Assembly: GCF_036850765.1 (NCBI RefSeq)
Contig: NC_089492.1
Location: 103,931,022-103,995,021 of the forward strand
DNA length: 64,000 nt
Source: Saccopteryx bilineata
Taxonomy: Eukaryota; Chordata; Mammalia; Chiroptera; Emballonuridae
Direction of reading: 5' to 3'
Shown one piece after another: positions 33,975-46,050 of the stretch (within the stretch, counting starts at the first letter, position 1; every line of letters starts with the position of its first letter). A program made the translations under genes and the position numbers. The notes beneath the pieces are model-generated. The model ran no database searches, was not told the origin of the DNA, and saw nothing but the letters and a program-made list of their open reading frames with translations.

Positions 33975-35960
33975 CCATTCACTTGTTCAACAAACATCAG
34001 GTGCTGTGCAAGGCAACAGGAATATAATAGCGGATGAAAGAGACAAGAACTTTGCTTCAGGGGAGCAGGAAGTTGCCAATCAGGCAACAAACAAGTAAAC
34101 AGATCCATGAGCCAGATGGTTTATGAAAGTGCTACACACTCTAAGTGGGATAGGCAGTGGCTGGTGGTGAGTGGGGGACACTACTATAGTCAGGGAACTC
34201 AGTGAAGGCTCCTCAAGGGATGACAGTTCAACTGTAGACATTGAGGCTTGAATGCAGTTGTGAAGTCAATCATGTTAAGAGTCAGGGAGCAGTGCTCCAA
34301 GAAGTAGGAGCAGCAAGTATAAATGCCCTGGGGTCTAATAAGTCCAGTTTATCCCTAGTGAGTTGAACAAAAAGAGGGCAGTGCCAGTGAGGCCAAGAGC
34401 GGGAGCAGGACCAGATTATGCAGGCCCTTGCAGGCCAAGGCGAGGAGTCAGATTTCTTGCAATGGGAAGTCACTGAAGGGTTTCAAGTAAAGTACGGACT
34501 TGATCTGATTTATACCTTAAAAGATCTTTTTGGCTGTTGTGTGGAGAAGAGGTTGTCAAGATGCAGAAAAGAAGCTGGGGGTTAAGAAACTGACATAGTT
34601 GCCCCAGCAACAGACAATGGTGGGGGCTAAGGTAGACCAGTAGTGATGGGCATGGAGACAGATGAGCGGACGGAATTGGAATGCATTTTGCAGATTGAAC
34701 TAAGAGAATCTGATGGTGGATTGGATATGGGAGATTAGGGAGGAAGAGGAATCGAGACAGTTCCTTGTGGTGCCATTTATTGAGACGAGGAAAACTGTCA
34801 AGAGTTCTATTCTGATCTTTTAAAGTTTTGACATGTAAGCCCCGGCTGGGTGTCTCAGTGGATGAAGTGTTGTCGTGGCACAAGGAGGTTGTGGGTACAA
34901 TGCTCAGGCATGAACAAGAAGCAGTCATGGAACAACTAAGTGGAACAGCAAATTGATGCTTCTCTCTCTTTCTCTCTCCCTTTTCTTCTCGCCCTGTTTC
35001 TTTCAAATCAAAGGAAAAATTAAATTTTGACATGTATTAGACATCTACACAAAACTGTCAAGTAGGCAGGTGGACCTACAGTCTTGAAGCTTAGTGTGGA
35101 GGATCGAGGTTATTCACCTGGAAGTGATCAGCAGATAGAGGGGATTTAAAGCCCTGGGTGTGCAGGGCCCAGATATACAAACCTAAAATATATAGCTTTG
35201 TTATAAGCGTTAATTTGAGCTGAAGGCAGTGGAGAAATGGTAGATACAGGAAAAGCTCTCTACTCTTCCTGTCTGCCTAAATGTAGGGTATAAACTTCCC
35301 TGTGTGAAAATGCCCCCTCCCTTCCACTGTACCAGAAAGAGGAGAACAACTCTTTATCATCCTTAGGATGCATGAGATTAAGTTTGCAAAACAAATCTTA
35401 CTAAAATAACCCTTATCTTCCATTAGATTCCCCTATATATTTACCTTCCACAATTTACCACTCCTAAAAGCCCAAACCCCTTTCCTTTGTCTTATAACTT
35501 CTCCACAATTTGTTGCTCTCGACCTGACTGCTCTTCGGTTATTCAATTCCTTTCTATAAAAGTCCCCATACATACACATAATAAGCCCTTTTACCTGTTA
35601 CTCTGGTTTTTGCCAATTTAATTTGCAGGACCTATGAAATGGAACCTAAGAGAGTAAAGAAAAAAAGTATTTTCTCTCTTATCCAAAGAAAGAGTCTGAG
35701 GATTGAGCATGGAGATCAACAATGAGGGAATCCAGCAATGGAGGCTGAGGACAGCAGCCAGGGAGGATTAAGGAGAGGATGGTGTCCCAGAAGCCAAGAG
35801 AAAAGTGGATTTCAAGGAGGAATGGTTGGTTGTATCAAATGTTACTGGGATGCTGAGAGGGTAAGAACAGGGAAGTCACCACAGAATTTGCAGGAAGGAT
35901 GCCATCAGGGACCTCACAGGAACAGACTCAGTGGAAAGATGGGCTAGCCTCTTGACTGAT
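33975..35960 (-). mobile_element. L2 LINE (reverse) with reverse-transcriptase remnants
   Basis: 33975-34837 runs from the L2 3' end inward ('gcaggcccttgcaggccaag', 'tcatgttaagagtcagggag'). 35024-35170 and 35690-35860 are further in; on the minus strand the last piece reads as a broken version of the CR1/L2 RT segment around FDxVDH. No intact frame. A SINE interrupts it at 34838-35023; 35170-35640 is unassigned. Confidence 0.6.
34838..35023 (+). mobile_element. tRNA-derived SINE within L2
   Basis: 'agccccggctgggtgtctca' head, 'gatgcttctctctctttctc', A-rich end. Duplication gttttgacatgta at 34825 and ttttgacatgta at 35024-35035. Confidence 0.75.
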
Positions 35961-37560
35961 GTGGAGCCAGGAGGGAAGGGAAGGGAAAGAGATGTTGACT
36001 ACTCTTATGAGAAGTTTTCCTGTAAAGAGGAGAGTTATGGGGAGGTAGCTGGAGGGTGATGCAGAAGTCAAGAGAGGGTTCTAGTAAGAAGAGAGAAAAT
36101 GCAGCATGCTTGCATATTGACGTTGAACAAACTAACAACTGCTTGGGAGTGGGTGGGTAATAACAAGAACAGAGTCCTTGAGAAAGTTAGAGGGGATGGG
36201 ACCCAGTGAAGCAGGTATTTGAAAGAGGACAATGTATCTGCTGTCATAAGAGAGAAACCAGTCCACATGATGAGTGGATTTGGGGGTGTGAAGGTAAGAG
36301 TCCCCGCCTCATTTCTTCTATTTTCTCAATGGAGTGTGAGCAGAGTGAGGGGAACAGGAGACCGGAGATGGGACAAGGTGGGTACAGTAGGAAGGTAATA
36401 GGAGGCCCTGCCAGTTGGACGTCTAGCTGGGACCCAGGGTCACTGATTTAAATCTGGACTGGTCAGCATCTTCGCATGGTTTTCTCCAGCCACGTTCAGC
36501 AGTTAGAGTGCAGGTGAGGAACAGGTAGAAGGCTGGCATTTTGATGGTGGCAGAGTAGGGATAAGATTATAGCACAGAGGAAATACAGTAAATCTAAACT
36601 GGATTAGAAAAGAAGTAAGGACCCAGAGAAGGTGATGGAAATGCAAGAGCAGGAAGCTGCAGGTCTTGAGGTCTTGTTACATTGGAGAGCTGAAGGGATG
36701 AGAGGTGGGCAGTCAGGAGAGATGTCTGGAGTAAAAACCTTTGCAGTTAGTGTAGCTACTGGTCATAGCAAAAAAGTAGGTAGAATGAAGTACCTGCTAG
36801 AACGGCATGGAGAAGAACATTGCTGTAGATGAGATGGTCAAGGAATGTGAGCTCCAGGTCTGAATGGGTCACGCATGGGAGACTGGAGCGAGGTGGAGGG
36901 GAAGGCAGGGAGCCTGGCTACTTGGGTGAATGAGCAGGCAACCCTGCTCACCAATGACAGAGCTGAGCAGGCCCTCAGCCCATCTTCCTAACCGCTGTAT
37001 CACACTGTAATCATGTGATATCACTCTCGATGATGCAGATGTATTCATTCTTAAAATAGAGATACGAACAATACTCACCTGCTGACCAATGCCTATCAAA
37101 GCACTTTACATTCGGCATCCAATCCAGTCTGCTGGACCGCTCCAGCTGCCTGATCAACTCCAGTCAGTAGGGGCACCCCACGTACTTGAGCTTTTGTCCT
37201 ACATAATTCTAAACTATCCACTGGGTCACGCTTACTAATTGCTTAGTAATTTGACCACAATCCCTTGACATTAGGAACTGTGCTGCCTTAGGGTTTCAGG
37301 GTTTATGTGAAGGTGGCAACAGCAGTCAAGGGGACTTGCTGCAGCTGCTGGGTTTCTGACACACCGGTTGCACATTGCATCTCACTTTAAATGCACTCGG
37401 GCATCTGGCTACTTACAGAAGCCCTGGAGTGAATTCTTTCGCAAACTGAAGGCTTTTTTTACAAAGTGAATCATCATTGTCTGATTTGTAAATGAGAATT
37501 TTCATATTTTACTTTTCCTTAAACTGGTGCCTAGGGAGAGTTGAGAATCTGGGAAACAAA
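35961..37560. other. Intronic stretch, mostly unassigned
   Basis: 36000-36830 may continue the old reverse L2 but is too diverged for me to claim. No gene signal. Confidence 0.35.
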
Positions 37561-37660
37561 CATTCATTCCACAAACATTCCTGGAGCCCCCTGCATGTGC
37601 CAAGCCCTGTGCCAGGCACTGGGAGATACAGCAGAAAACATAAGAGTCAGGTCCATGGGC
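37561..37660 (-). mobile_element. L2 3' fragment (reverse)
   Basis: 'attccacaaacattcctgga', 'ccctgtgccaggcactggga', 'gatacagcagaaaacataag'. Confidence 0.6.
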
Positions 37661-38765
37661 GTCAGGAGGGTCAGGCTCTGCAGCTCCACCTCAGGGCTCA
37701 CAGGGGTAGGGCCCTCCTTCCTGCCGGCTGCACCGGGCTCCCAGACCTCCCTGGGAACTGGCTCAGGCACCATCTCAGCCTTCCTTCCTCACCCTCCAAC
37801 TTAAAAATAGAATCCAATAATAAAAAACTGCTTGGTCTCCAAAGTGTACCCTGCCCCCATAGAAAATGCCAGCAAACTCAACACGGGCAGAGTATTGTGT
37901 TTCCTTTCCCTCGGGGCCTGGGCTGTCCCTCCAGCTTTCTGGCAGGTCCGGGTTGCGAGCAGCTCAGAATTCAGAACACTTGGCAGCCCGGGATGAGATC
38001 GTGGCCATTTGGAAAGGATTAGGGAGAAGTCATGCGGAGTGGGATTTGAGGTTTGTGTTTATCTTCACTGTAACTTTCCAGAAAGCTGGGATACCCAATT
38101 CCAATAAAAGTCTCTCCAAGTATTTTTGGAGGCATTGTGATGGTGCTGGGTTGTGTGGATGGAGATGGTTTTTCCTGGTTTGTGGAGTTGCATTTTGTTA
38201 CTGATAAAACTTTTGTCCAATTGTGAGCCAACACCTGGTTTCTAAGGGATGTGCCATGGACAGGTGAGGGACAAGATGGAACTGCTGGGCTCAGAGGTAG
38301 AACTCAGCAGGCTCCTTTGGGCTAGGGCCGTGGCCAAGGCCAAGGTCAGGTGCGGAATCTGAATTGATAAGAGAGTTGGGACCAGAAGCCTGGCCTCTTT
38401 TTTCAGGGCTTTTCCTACCACTCCTGGGGCGATAGGGGCTGAGGCTCAGAATCTTCTGGCTTGGTTTTACTCCAAGGATTCTGCTGGGCTCCAGGGAGGG
38501 TGGGACAGGACCAAGCTGACTCAGAGAGCCACGGAGACAGCATTGTCAGCCAGGGGAGCCCCAGCCAGAACAAGCCAGCCGCCTGCTGTGCACCTGCCAG
38601 CCACTGAGAGATCGTCAAACCAACGTCCAGCAGAGGGGCCCGAGCACAGCCAGCCCCTCGGCTCCAGGGGCCAGGGGGGAGAGCAGGGTGCTGGGAGGCT
38701 CTTGGAGCCCAGGCTGGGCCCAGCCTTTTCCATTCTTTTTTTTTTTTCCTATTATTTCCAGCAGT
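37661..38765. other. Intronic stretch, no gene recognised
   Basis: The 176-codon frame beginning at 37492 has no domain I recognise and starts in repeat sequence. Confidence 0.4.
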
Positions 38766-39260
38766 CAGACTTATTTATTTATTTCATCGATTCAACATAT
38801 GTTGAATAATCACCCACTTTGTGCCAAGCACTACGTCCTATGATTTCCAGAAACTACCTCCTTGCTTTAATTATCTCCATCTCCAGATACAGGTCCCACT
38901 TCACTATAGTCATTCAGTGCATGGCTGCCGCTATTGTGGCTATTACTGCTATGAATTGTGACAGTGACAAACACACCAACCTGGCAGAGGAAGGATTGAA
39001 AGGAATTTTGGGCCCTACAACGTGCTGGGTCCTGTGCCAGCTTCTGACATACCTTAGCCCACTGGGCATAGGCTTGCGTGATCGCCAGGGAAACTGCAGT
39101 AGACACAATTGCCATAAGTCTGGGGTAGTAAGAGGGGCTTTCATGAAGGTCATGCTCTAGTGGCCCCATTGGAGCAGAGCCTTGAAGGTCAAGTTCACTC
39201 AGTAGAAAATGGAAAGGGAAGGGCATTCCAGGTGGAGAGAATAGCCTGAGCAATGGCCTA
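38766..39260 (-). mobile_element. Possible L2 remnants (reverse)
   Basis: 'cgattcaacatatgttgaat' with 'tttgtgccaagcactacgtc' near 38790, and 'aagggcattccaggtggaga' near 39220, match the reverse L2 3' region. Confidence 0.45.
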
Positions 39261-39985
39261 GAGGCTTAAAATGCCTGGATTTTAGGGCTGGGGGCTGTGG
39301 AGGTGGCTGGGAGGGGTTGGGGTGAAGTGGAGTAGAGAGGGAAGGGGGCATGGCCAGCAGTTAAGAGTGACCAGAGAGGGCGGTGCGTGGGCAGGTGCTA
39401 GGTTTCATGCATTCTCCTAACATCTGGGCAGGTCTGCCTCCAGGACATGACCTTGGGGAGAGTCTCTCACAAACCACCTGTCTTTTGGGGGCCCAAGGCT
39501 GAGCTGGCTGTGTCCCCAGACTTCCCGGCTGGTATGCTCAAGTGCAGACCTTCTGGTTATTTGGTTTCCTGTTCCCACCTCTCCATGTCCACTGCTCTAT
39601 CCCAAAGGCAAAGCTAGGAGCCCTGCAGTCATGGGGTCCCTCTCTGGGCAGGAGCTTGGTGCATCAGGCCTCCAGAGCCCCCTTCCACACAGGCTCCAGG
39701 GCTCCAGCGAGCACGGTACAGTCTTCTACCCTCCCGCACTGGGTGCGCGGTAGTGAAGGATGGAAAGAAGGCGGCCTTTGGCTGTCTAGCCGTTGGGGCT
39801 GCAAGGGACACAGCACAGCCAAACCCAGTCCCTAAACTGTGCTTGAGCCCTAGCTTCACACTCCCTTATTCTCCCCCCTCCCTTCCACCCAGCAGACCTG
39901 AATGGGCTATGATTCTGCCCCCTCTGTGGTAATGCTCAGGGGCAGCAGAGAAGATGCTAGGCAACCTGAATCCTCTATCCTGGCA
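39261..39985. other. Intronic stretch, no gene recognised
   Basis: No feature identified. Confidence 0.4.
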
Positions 39986-40105
39986 CTGACTGACTTGCTG
40001 TGTGATCCCAGGTAAGTCACTTAACCTATCTGTGTCTATCTCTTCATCTCTGAAATGGGATAATAGCATCCTTATTGCTGTCCCAGGGTTTTGGGGAGAT
40101 CCCTG
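39986..40105 (+). mobile_element. MIR fragment
   Basis: 'gacttgctgtgtgatcccag', 'gtaagtcacttaacctatct', 'tctgaaatgggataatagca'. Confidence 0.75.
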
Positions 40106-42459
40106 AATAAACATGGGTGAAAACAAAGTAAACTGGCAAGCAGGACACTCTTGTGCGGGGAAGGGGGTTGGTGGCAACTGGTGAGACCACTGATAGTTTG
40201 GTCATCCCTGCTGCTTCCTAAGACAAAGGCCCTGCCACTGGCATGGCAGAGTCTGGAAAGGAGAGTTGTGGTAGGTCATGCAGTCTCCCCTGTCCTGTCC
40301 CCAGGAGACCTCTGACCTGGAGTGCTTTCTCTCCTGTCAGGGGAGCTGTGTTAGCCCCTGGGTGCAGGGTGTGGGGTAAGGTCTGGGTCTGGGGGCCTGG
40401 AGCAGCACCTGGGCTCCCACCACAATGGGGCTGTTTGCTGCAGTGCTGTCCTCCAGCAACCTCCACTGTGGTCCAACACCAGACCTCCCTCCGAGGTATG
40501 TGGAGGGGCCTAGTCTCGGCCAGCGCTGGCTTGTCTGCTGGTCTCAGTTCCCCAACCTCCCCTAAGTCCAAGCATAGCCAAGAGGCCCCAATCCACCTGA
40601 AAACCAGGATGGATGGCTTCCCAGGGCTCTGTCCTGAGAGTGGGGAACAGAGAAGCACTGGGGGACACTGGCTTAACCCACCATTCAATCACTCACCCAA
40701 TTATTTGCCACATGTTCTTTGAAAAGATGAAAGGGCACGCACACATGTGAGGAATTATTAAGACATTCTAGTTGAGGAACCAAAGAAAATGCATTTTTAA
40801 AAGCACCCTCTCAGGCCAGTTATGTAACAGCGTAGGACAGCAACATGCCCCAGGGACAGCGGCCAATGAGAGTGCAGCAGATGCCACACTGCAGGGACTG
40901 AGACCCAGAGGGCTGTGCACAGAGTGGTGTGGCCAGGGAGCTGCAGGGGATGACAAAGCCACGCTTTTCCTCCTGTGCAGTGAGGTGGCACAGGGTTCGC
41001 CAGCGGGGCTCGCCCAGCGCTGCGCAGCTAATGTTTACCCAGGGCTTGCCAGGCACTGTGTGTGGTTTAGCTCATTCAGTCCTTAAAGTTATCCCATGGG
41101 TCAGGAACCACTGTTATCCTCAATACAGAGAAAACCCAGGCGAGGAGAGGTGCATCCACTCACCAGGAGAAGAGGGCTTGCAAGTGGCAGAGATGGGACT
41201 GGAACCCAAGCCCAGGAAGGAAGTGACACTCACAGACAGGGTCCAGAGCATCTTCCACCAAAGCCACAGGCAGCTGGCAAAGGAGGCTAGACCTAGTGGC
41301 TGGCTAGGGAGTGACGGGGTTTAGAATTCTGGGGCCAGAGCCTGACAGCAGAGGTATCAGCCAAGAGCTGGCTTGGAGTGTGGGCCAAGGGGCTTTGGTT
41401 CCCTCTCCACTTTCCCCCAGTGCCTCCCCTGCACTATGCAAAGCCTTTTCTCCATTCCGTGGAAAGCCTATGACCTCATAGCCTCAAGGCCCCCTGCCTT
41501 CTCTACCTCCCCCCGCAGGAAAAGCCTGCCGCTGCCCTGGGTGAGGTGAGAGGCTAAGACTGCAGCGTGCGGACCTCAGTCCCCACATGCTCTCGTTAGC
41601 GGATTGGCAGTCCCTGCCCCAGCTCTGGATCCTGAGAAAGTCAATGGAGCTTGGCAGAGGCAAAGGGAGGGCCAGAAGACTAAGGGAGACCCAGGGCAGG
41701 GGGGGCGGGTGACCACAGGGACACGATGGTCTTTTGCTCTGTCTCCTGCCTCCTCTAAATCTAAGGCAGCCACACAATGACAGGGAGAGTCCCACTGCAG
41801 TTAGTGGGGTAGTGGGGCACCGACCTCCACCTTCAAACAGACCTTAGGCTCTGCCGCTGCTTTCAGATCAAGCAGGAGCTTTCCCTGGAGGACCCCTGAC
41901 TTGCTGGCCCTCAGATGCCCTACCTCCTCGCTACAAGCTCCTTCCCTTTCTCCTGGAAGTACAGCAAATGCACACCCCTGCTGGGGCGCCTGGGACCTGC
42001 TCAAAAGAACCCTGGCTAGATCTGGTTCTGCACTTGTCCCATCGGGTGGGGGGTAGGGGATAGAGAAAGAGAGGAGGGAGGGGGAGAGAGACTGAGGTTT
42101 CGCAGTATTCAGGAAACTTCCAGGTCAGGGAGAGAGCTCAAGCCTTGAGGTCAGGACTCAGAATCTAAGCAGGGAGGTTCTGGAGAAGCTCTGGGTTGAA
42201 GCAAATGCCCCTCTGACTTGCTGTGTGGCCTTGGGCAACCTCCCCACCTCTCTGAACCTTGTGTAAAATGAGGAAAAAGGGCTAAATTAGCCTCTTCCGG
42301 TGGGTCTTGGAAGATCTCTCGTGCTCCTGAGAGAAGCCTTTGGGGAGTATACGGCATCTCAGGGGAAGCTCAGTGGGCAGGGCTCTGGCCCCCACACCCA
42401 GTTAGAGCAGCTCAGCTCCTGTCTGTTTTCTGAATGGGCCACATGTTGGCTTTTGTTGA
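40106..42459. other. Intronic stretch with two MIR fragments, no gene
   Basis: Reverse MIR at about 41028-41200 ('gcttgccaggcactgtgtgt', 'gcaagtggcagagatgggac') and forward MIR at 42205-42290 ('gacttgctgtgtggccttgg'). The frames at 40218-40722 overlap on both strands and are judged fortuitous. Confidence 0.5.
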
Positions 42460-42673
42460 CAAAATGGTTGGCAAACTGCGGCTCGCGAGCCACATGCGGC
42501 TCTTTGGCCCCTTGAGTGTGGCTCTTCCACAAATATCCCGTGCGGGCGCTACCTCGATAAGGAATGTACCTACCTGTATAGTTTAAGTTTAAAAAATTTG
42601 GCTCTCAAAAGAAATTTCAATTGTTGTACTGTTGATATTTAGCTCTGTTGACTAATGAGTTTGCTGACCACTG
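42460..42673 (+). mobile_element. hAT-like MITE, ~214 bp
   Basis: Left end ggttggcaaactgcggctcg, right end gagtttgctgaccactg (inverted termini). No clear 8-bp duplication. Confidence 0.65.
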
Positions 42674-45002
42674 GAAGCACTTGGGGACACTTCTGGAGGA
42701 TGTCTGTGGTGCTATTCAGCTGGAATACTCTAGGGGTAGACCTCTGCTTCATGTGACACAACTCTGGCTGATCCAAGCTGGGGCCGCTGGGCACTACCAG
42801 GACAAAGGAGGAAATGCTCTTTCTCAGCTGACCTGGCCCAGGAGTGGAGCAGACTGCCCCAGCAGCGCAGGAGGCGGGAGAAAAGGGGCTCCTGGGACCC
42901 TTCTCTCTCAGTCTTTAAAGGCCTGGAAGCTGCTCTAGTCTGTTGCTCCTTCTTGCCCTTCTCCACTCACCCAAATGAAGTGGCTCTCATGAGAGCAAGG
43001 GAGGCCTAAAGTGTTGAAGCCACAGCTTGTTGAGGATGGGCTGACTGCAGTCCTGAAGAGAAGCAAGTGGATCTGTGGCCTGTCCCCACAAAACACTTAG
43101 CTGGGTAACTGTCCAGTCTCTGCTGGGCTCTGGAGAGGTGTAGGCTCAGCATGGTGGAGACCAGACAGTCCCTCACTCCAATGGGGCCCGCCAGAGAGTT
43201 ATGAAGACAGCAGTATTCATTGACTCAGCAATTCTACTGCTGGGTATTTAACCCAAGAATATATTACAGAAAGGAAAGGCCATTTGCATAAAGATAATCA
43301 CTGTGGCATTACTAAAAATAGCCCCCCAAAGGGAACCACCCAGCTTCTCAGCAATAAGAGTAGTAAATTATAGAACATCAACCAAATGGAATATGTATTA
43401 TGTACCCACTAAAATTAGTATGTGAAGACTATGTGGAAACATGGAAATGTTGATGATAAAATTTTAACAAGTTGGCATAGATCAGTTAGTTCCCTTCCTT
43501 TTCCTAACAAAAGATATGACAAAAAGCTGCAAGGGGTACCTGCAAAAATGAAGAGTTGGGTTAGGGCTGTTGGATTATGAGTGACTTGTTGTCCTATTCA
43601 TTGAACAAATAATTATTGAGTATTCACTCTGTGCTGGGTCCAGGGCTGGGAGCTGAGGATGGAGCAGTGAATGAGAATTAATTTCCTGCTCTCCACCTAG
43701 AGCTTCAAATCTAAAGCTACAATTTTTTTTTCCCTAAAGGTCCTTCAAAGTTGTCACAGAATCATCTTTCAATAAAAAATAGTTGATGAAGGAGAAAAGC
43801 AAGGAAAGGTGCTACTCTCCTTCTGGGCAATGCATTTCACTCCTGGTCAGAACCACTTCCGGATGAGTTTCACGCATGTTAGAGGAAAGTCCAATGTAAA
43901 TGTGGTAGTGACATTTCGGTCTTATAATGTTTCCTTTGAAGCAAAAAAACCCAAAAAACAAAAAACAACCAAAATACCCTTTTTAAAAAAATCCATGTTA
44001 AAAAGAGGGAAAAAGAGTTAGAACTTGTTACTAATCTCACAGTTGAATAATTAAGTGTACCTAATTCTGACAGTAGCAAGCTAAATTATGCAGTGCCAAA
44101 AGTGACAAGTTTCATACCTTCACCACCTCATCTATAGAGCCTTGGTTTTAGCTTTATAGCTGAATTATGCTGCCAGAAAACCTAATAAAAGGAAGCAAAA
44201 AGATTTCTGTTTATATCAAGCTGCCATTTGAGAAAGACTTTTAAATATGTTCTTCCCTATGTGTAAATCTGACAGCAGTTGCATAATTAAAACCCCAGTG
44301 GAGAGTTTCCTTTTAATCTTTTCAAAGTAAACCAATAAAATACCCTTTAGGATGTCAAATGATGGATTAATACTCTTTGGATTGTTTAAATATCTTTGAG
44401 CTAGAGCACTGCCTTCAAGAATATTGCTTAGTATTAAAAGAACACCACGCCACCATCTTTGTCTTCAGTTCATAAAGTCACAGGGGACGCAGATAACATG
44501 CCAAAGGCCACACATGCATCTCTGATGAGTTATGCTTGCCTTGGATTTTGTTAAATGTAGAGATGAATAAATGGATATATTCACATTAAAACAAACTTGA
44601 TTCAATCCCTTGGGAATATGTGGCATAGTTTAAGTGGGAGAAATACCGATTAACCAGGTTCCAGTTCAGTGTAAGCAATCCATATGAATAATTTAGACCA
44701 CAAAGTAGAATTTTATTTTGCTTGAGCTATTCAGGTTGACTTTCTATACAGGCTCAGCTACTGCTGAACAATCACTGGTGAATTTTTTCACTGGGTCTGT
44801 GCCGAGTGGACACACATACATCTACACAGTTGCAAACTGCCTAGCTCTGGATATGGGACTCTGTTCAAGCCAATGTCAGGACAAACATTCCACCTCCTCA
44901 TGATGTTCCATGGAACCCTTGGTACGTACAACCACACTGCTGAACTTTCCTTCTATGTCTCCCTCTAGCTGAAGGCCCATTCCTGCCCCTTCTTTCCCTC
45001 CC

Positions 45003-45003
<1 letters not shown>
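42674..45003. other. Intronic stretch with L1 and L2 fragments, no gene
   Basis: 43200-43470 resembles an L1M 3' coding/UTR piece ('gcaattctactgctgggtat', 'gtggcattactaaaaatagc'). 43590-43710 resembles a reverse L2 end ('tattcattgaacaaataatt', 'gggctgggagctgaggatgg'). The rest is unassigned. Confidence 0.5.

Positions 45004-45083
<80 letters not shown>
45004..45083 (+). repeat. Compound (AC)n(AG)n microsatellite
   Basis: About 17 AC units followed directly by about 22 AG units. Confidence 0.97.
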
Positions 45084-45737
45084 CTGAAAGCAAGTGGCTT
45101 CTGTTTTTAGACCAGAGTTTATCAGAATGTCTCCCACTTGCTAGCATTCTAGTCTCAGACCTTCTTGGTTGGATCTTGCCTTCCCAGCTGTCTGAAACCT
45201 GCCAGATGCTTCAAATCAGTCTGACCTCTAAGATAAGTCTGTTCCTTCACATTTTCTCTGGATTTGGTCAGTTGTTGGCCTGATCAACAGAGCAGTCCTC
45301 CTGCTCAGCCCTACCCTGATGTCTCTCTCTCTCTCTCACACACACACTCATTAATTAATACTTCAGTCTCAAACAAGAATGTGCCCACCAATTATATGCA
45401 TGAAACCAGTAGAACAAACACTGTGTAACTTAAATTCTGGATCCAGCTAAACACAAGCTCAACTGTGACCTGAGACAAGTCCCTTAATATTCTATACTAT
45501 ATGGGATTGGACCAAAGGTCCCCTCCTTGTTCCAATCATCTTTAGAAAGGATAGCTGAGAGCTGCTACCCCAAAACACTGTGACCCAAAGGCCCATTTTG
45601 GAATATGCTTTAAACTTTGCCTTGTATTTAACTATTCAAAACATAGTACCGGCCCTGACATGCACAATACGTCATATTTATGGAATGAATGAAGGAAGGG
45701 TTTTCTATACTAAAGTCTAGATGAATCATTTAGCTGG
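45084..45737. other. Intronic stretch, no gene recognised
   Basis: A short (TC)n(AC)n tract lies near 45322-45348. Nothing else seen. Confidence 0.4.
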
Positions 45738-45745
45738 GTCTACAC

Positions 45746-46042
45746 CAGTGGTCCCCAAACCCCGGGCCACGGACCGGTACCGGTCCGTGGGCCATTTGGT
45801 ACCAGTCCGCAAAGAAAGAATAAATAATTTACATTATTTTTGTTTTATTTATATTTAAGTCTGAACGATGTTTTATTTTTTAAAAATGACCAGATTCCCT
45901 CTGTTACATCCGTCTAAGACTCACTCTTGACACTTGTCTCGGTCATGTGATACATTTATCCGTCCCACCCTAAAGGCCGGTCCGTGAAAATATTTTCTGA
46001 CATTAAACCGGTCTGTGGCCCAAAAAAGGTTGGGGACCACTG
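45746..46042 (-). mobile_element. hAT-like MITE, 297 bp, intact ends
   Basis: CAGTGGTCCCCAAAC at the left, ggttggggaccactg at the right. Perfect 8-bp duplication gtctacac at 45738-45745 and 46043-46050. Same family as 731-1026. Confidence 0.92.
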
Positions 46043-46050
46043 GTCTACAC

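Noticed and set aside
34470..35033. 187-codon minus-strand frame
   Set aside because: Covers a reverse L2 and a SINE; it is remnant L2 coding text joined to SINE sequence, not a gene.
36000..36830. Further extension of the reverse L2
   Set aside because: Some words are reminiscent, but it is too diverged to assign without an alignment.
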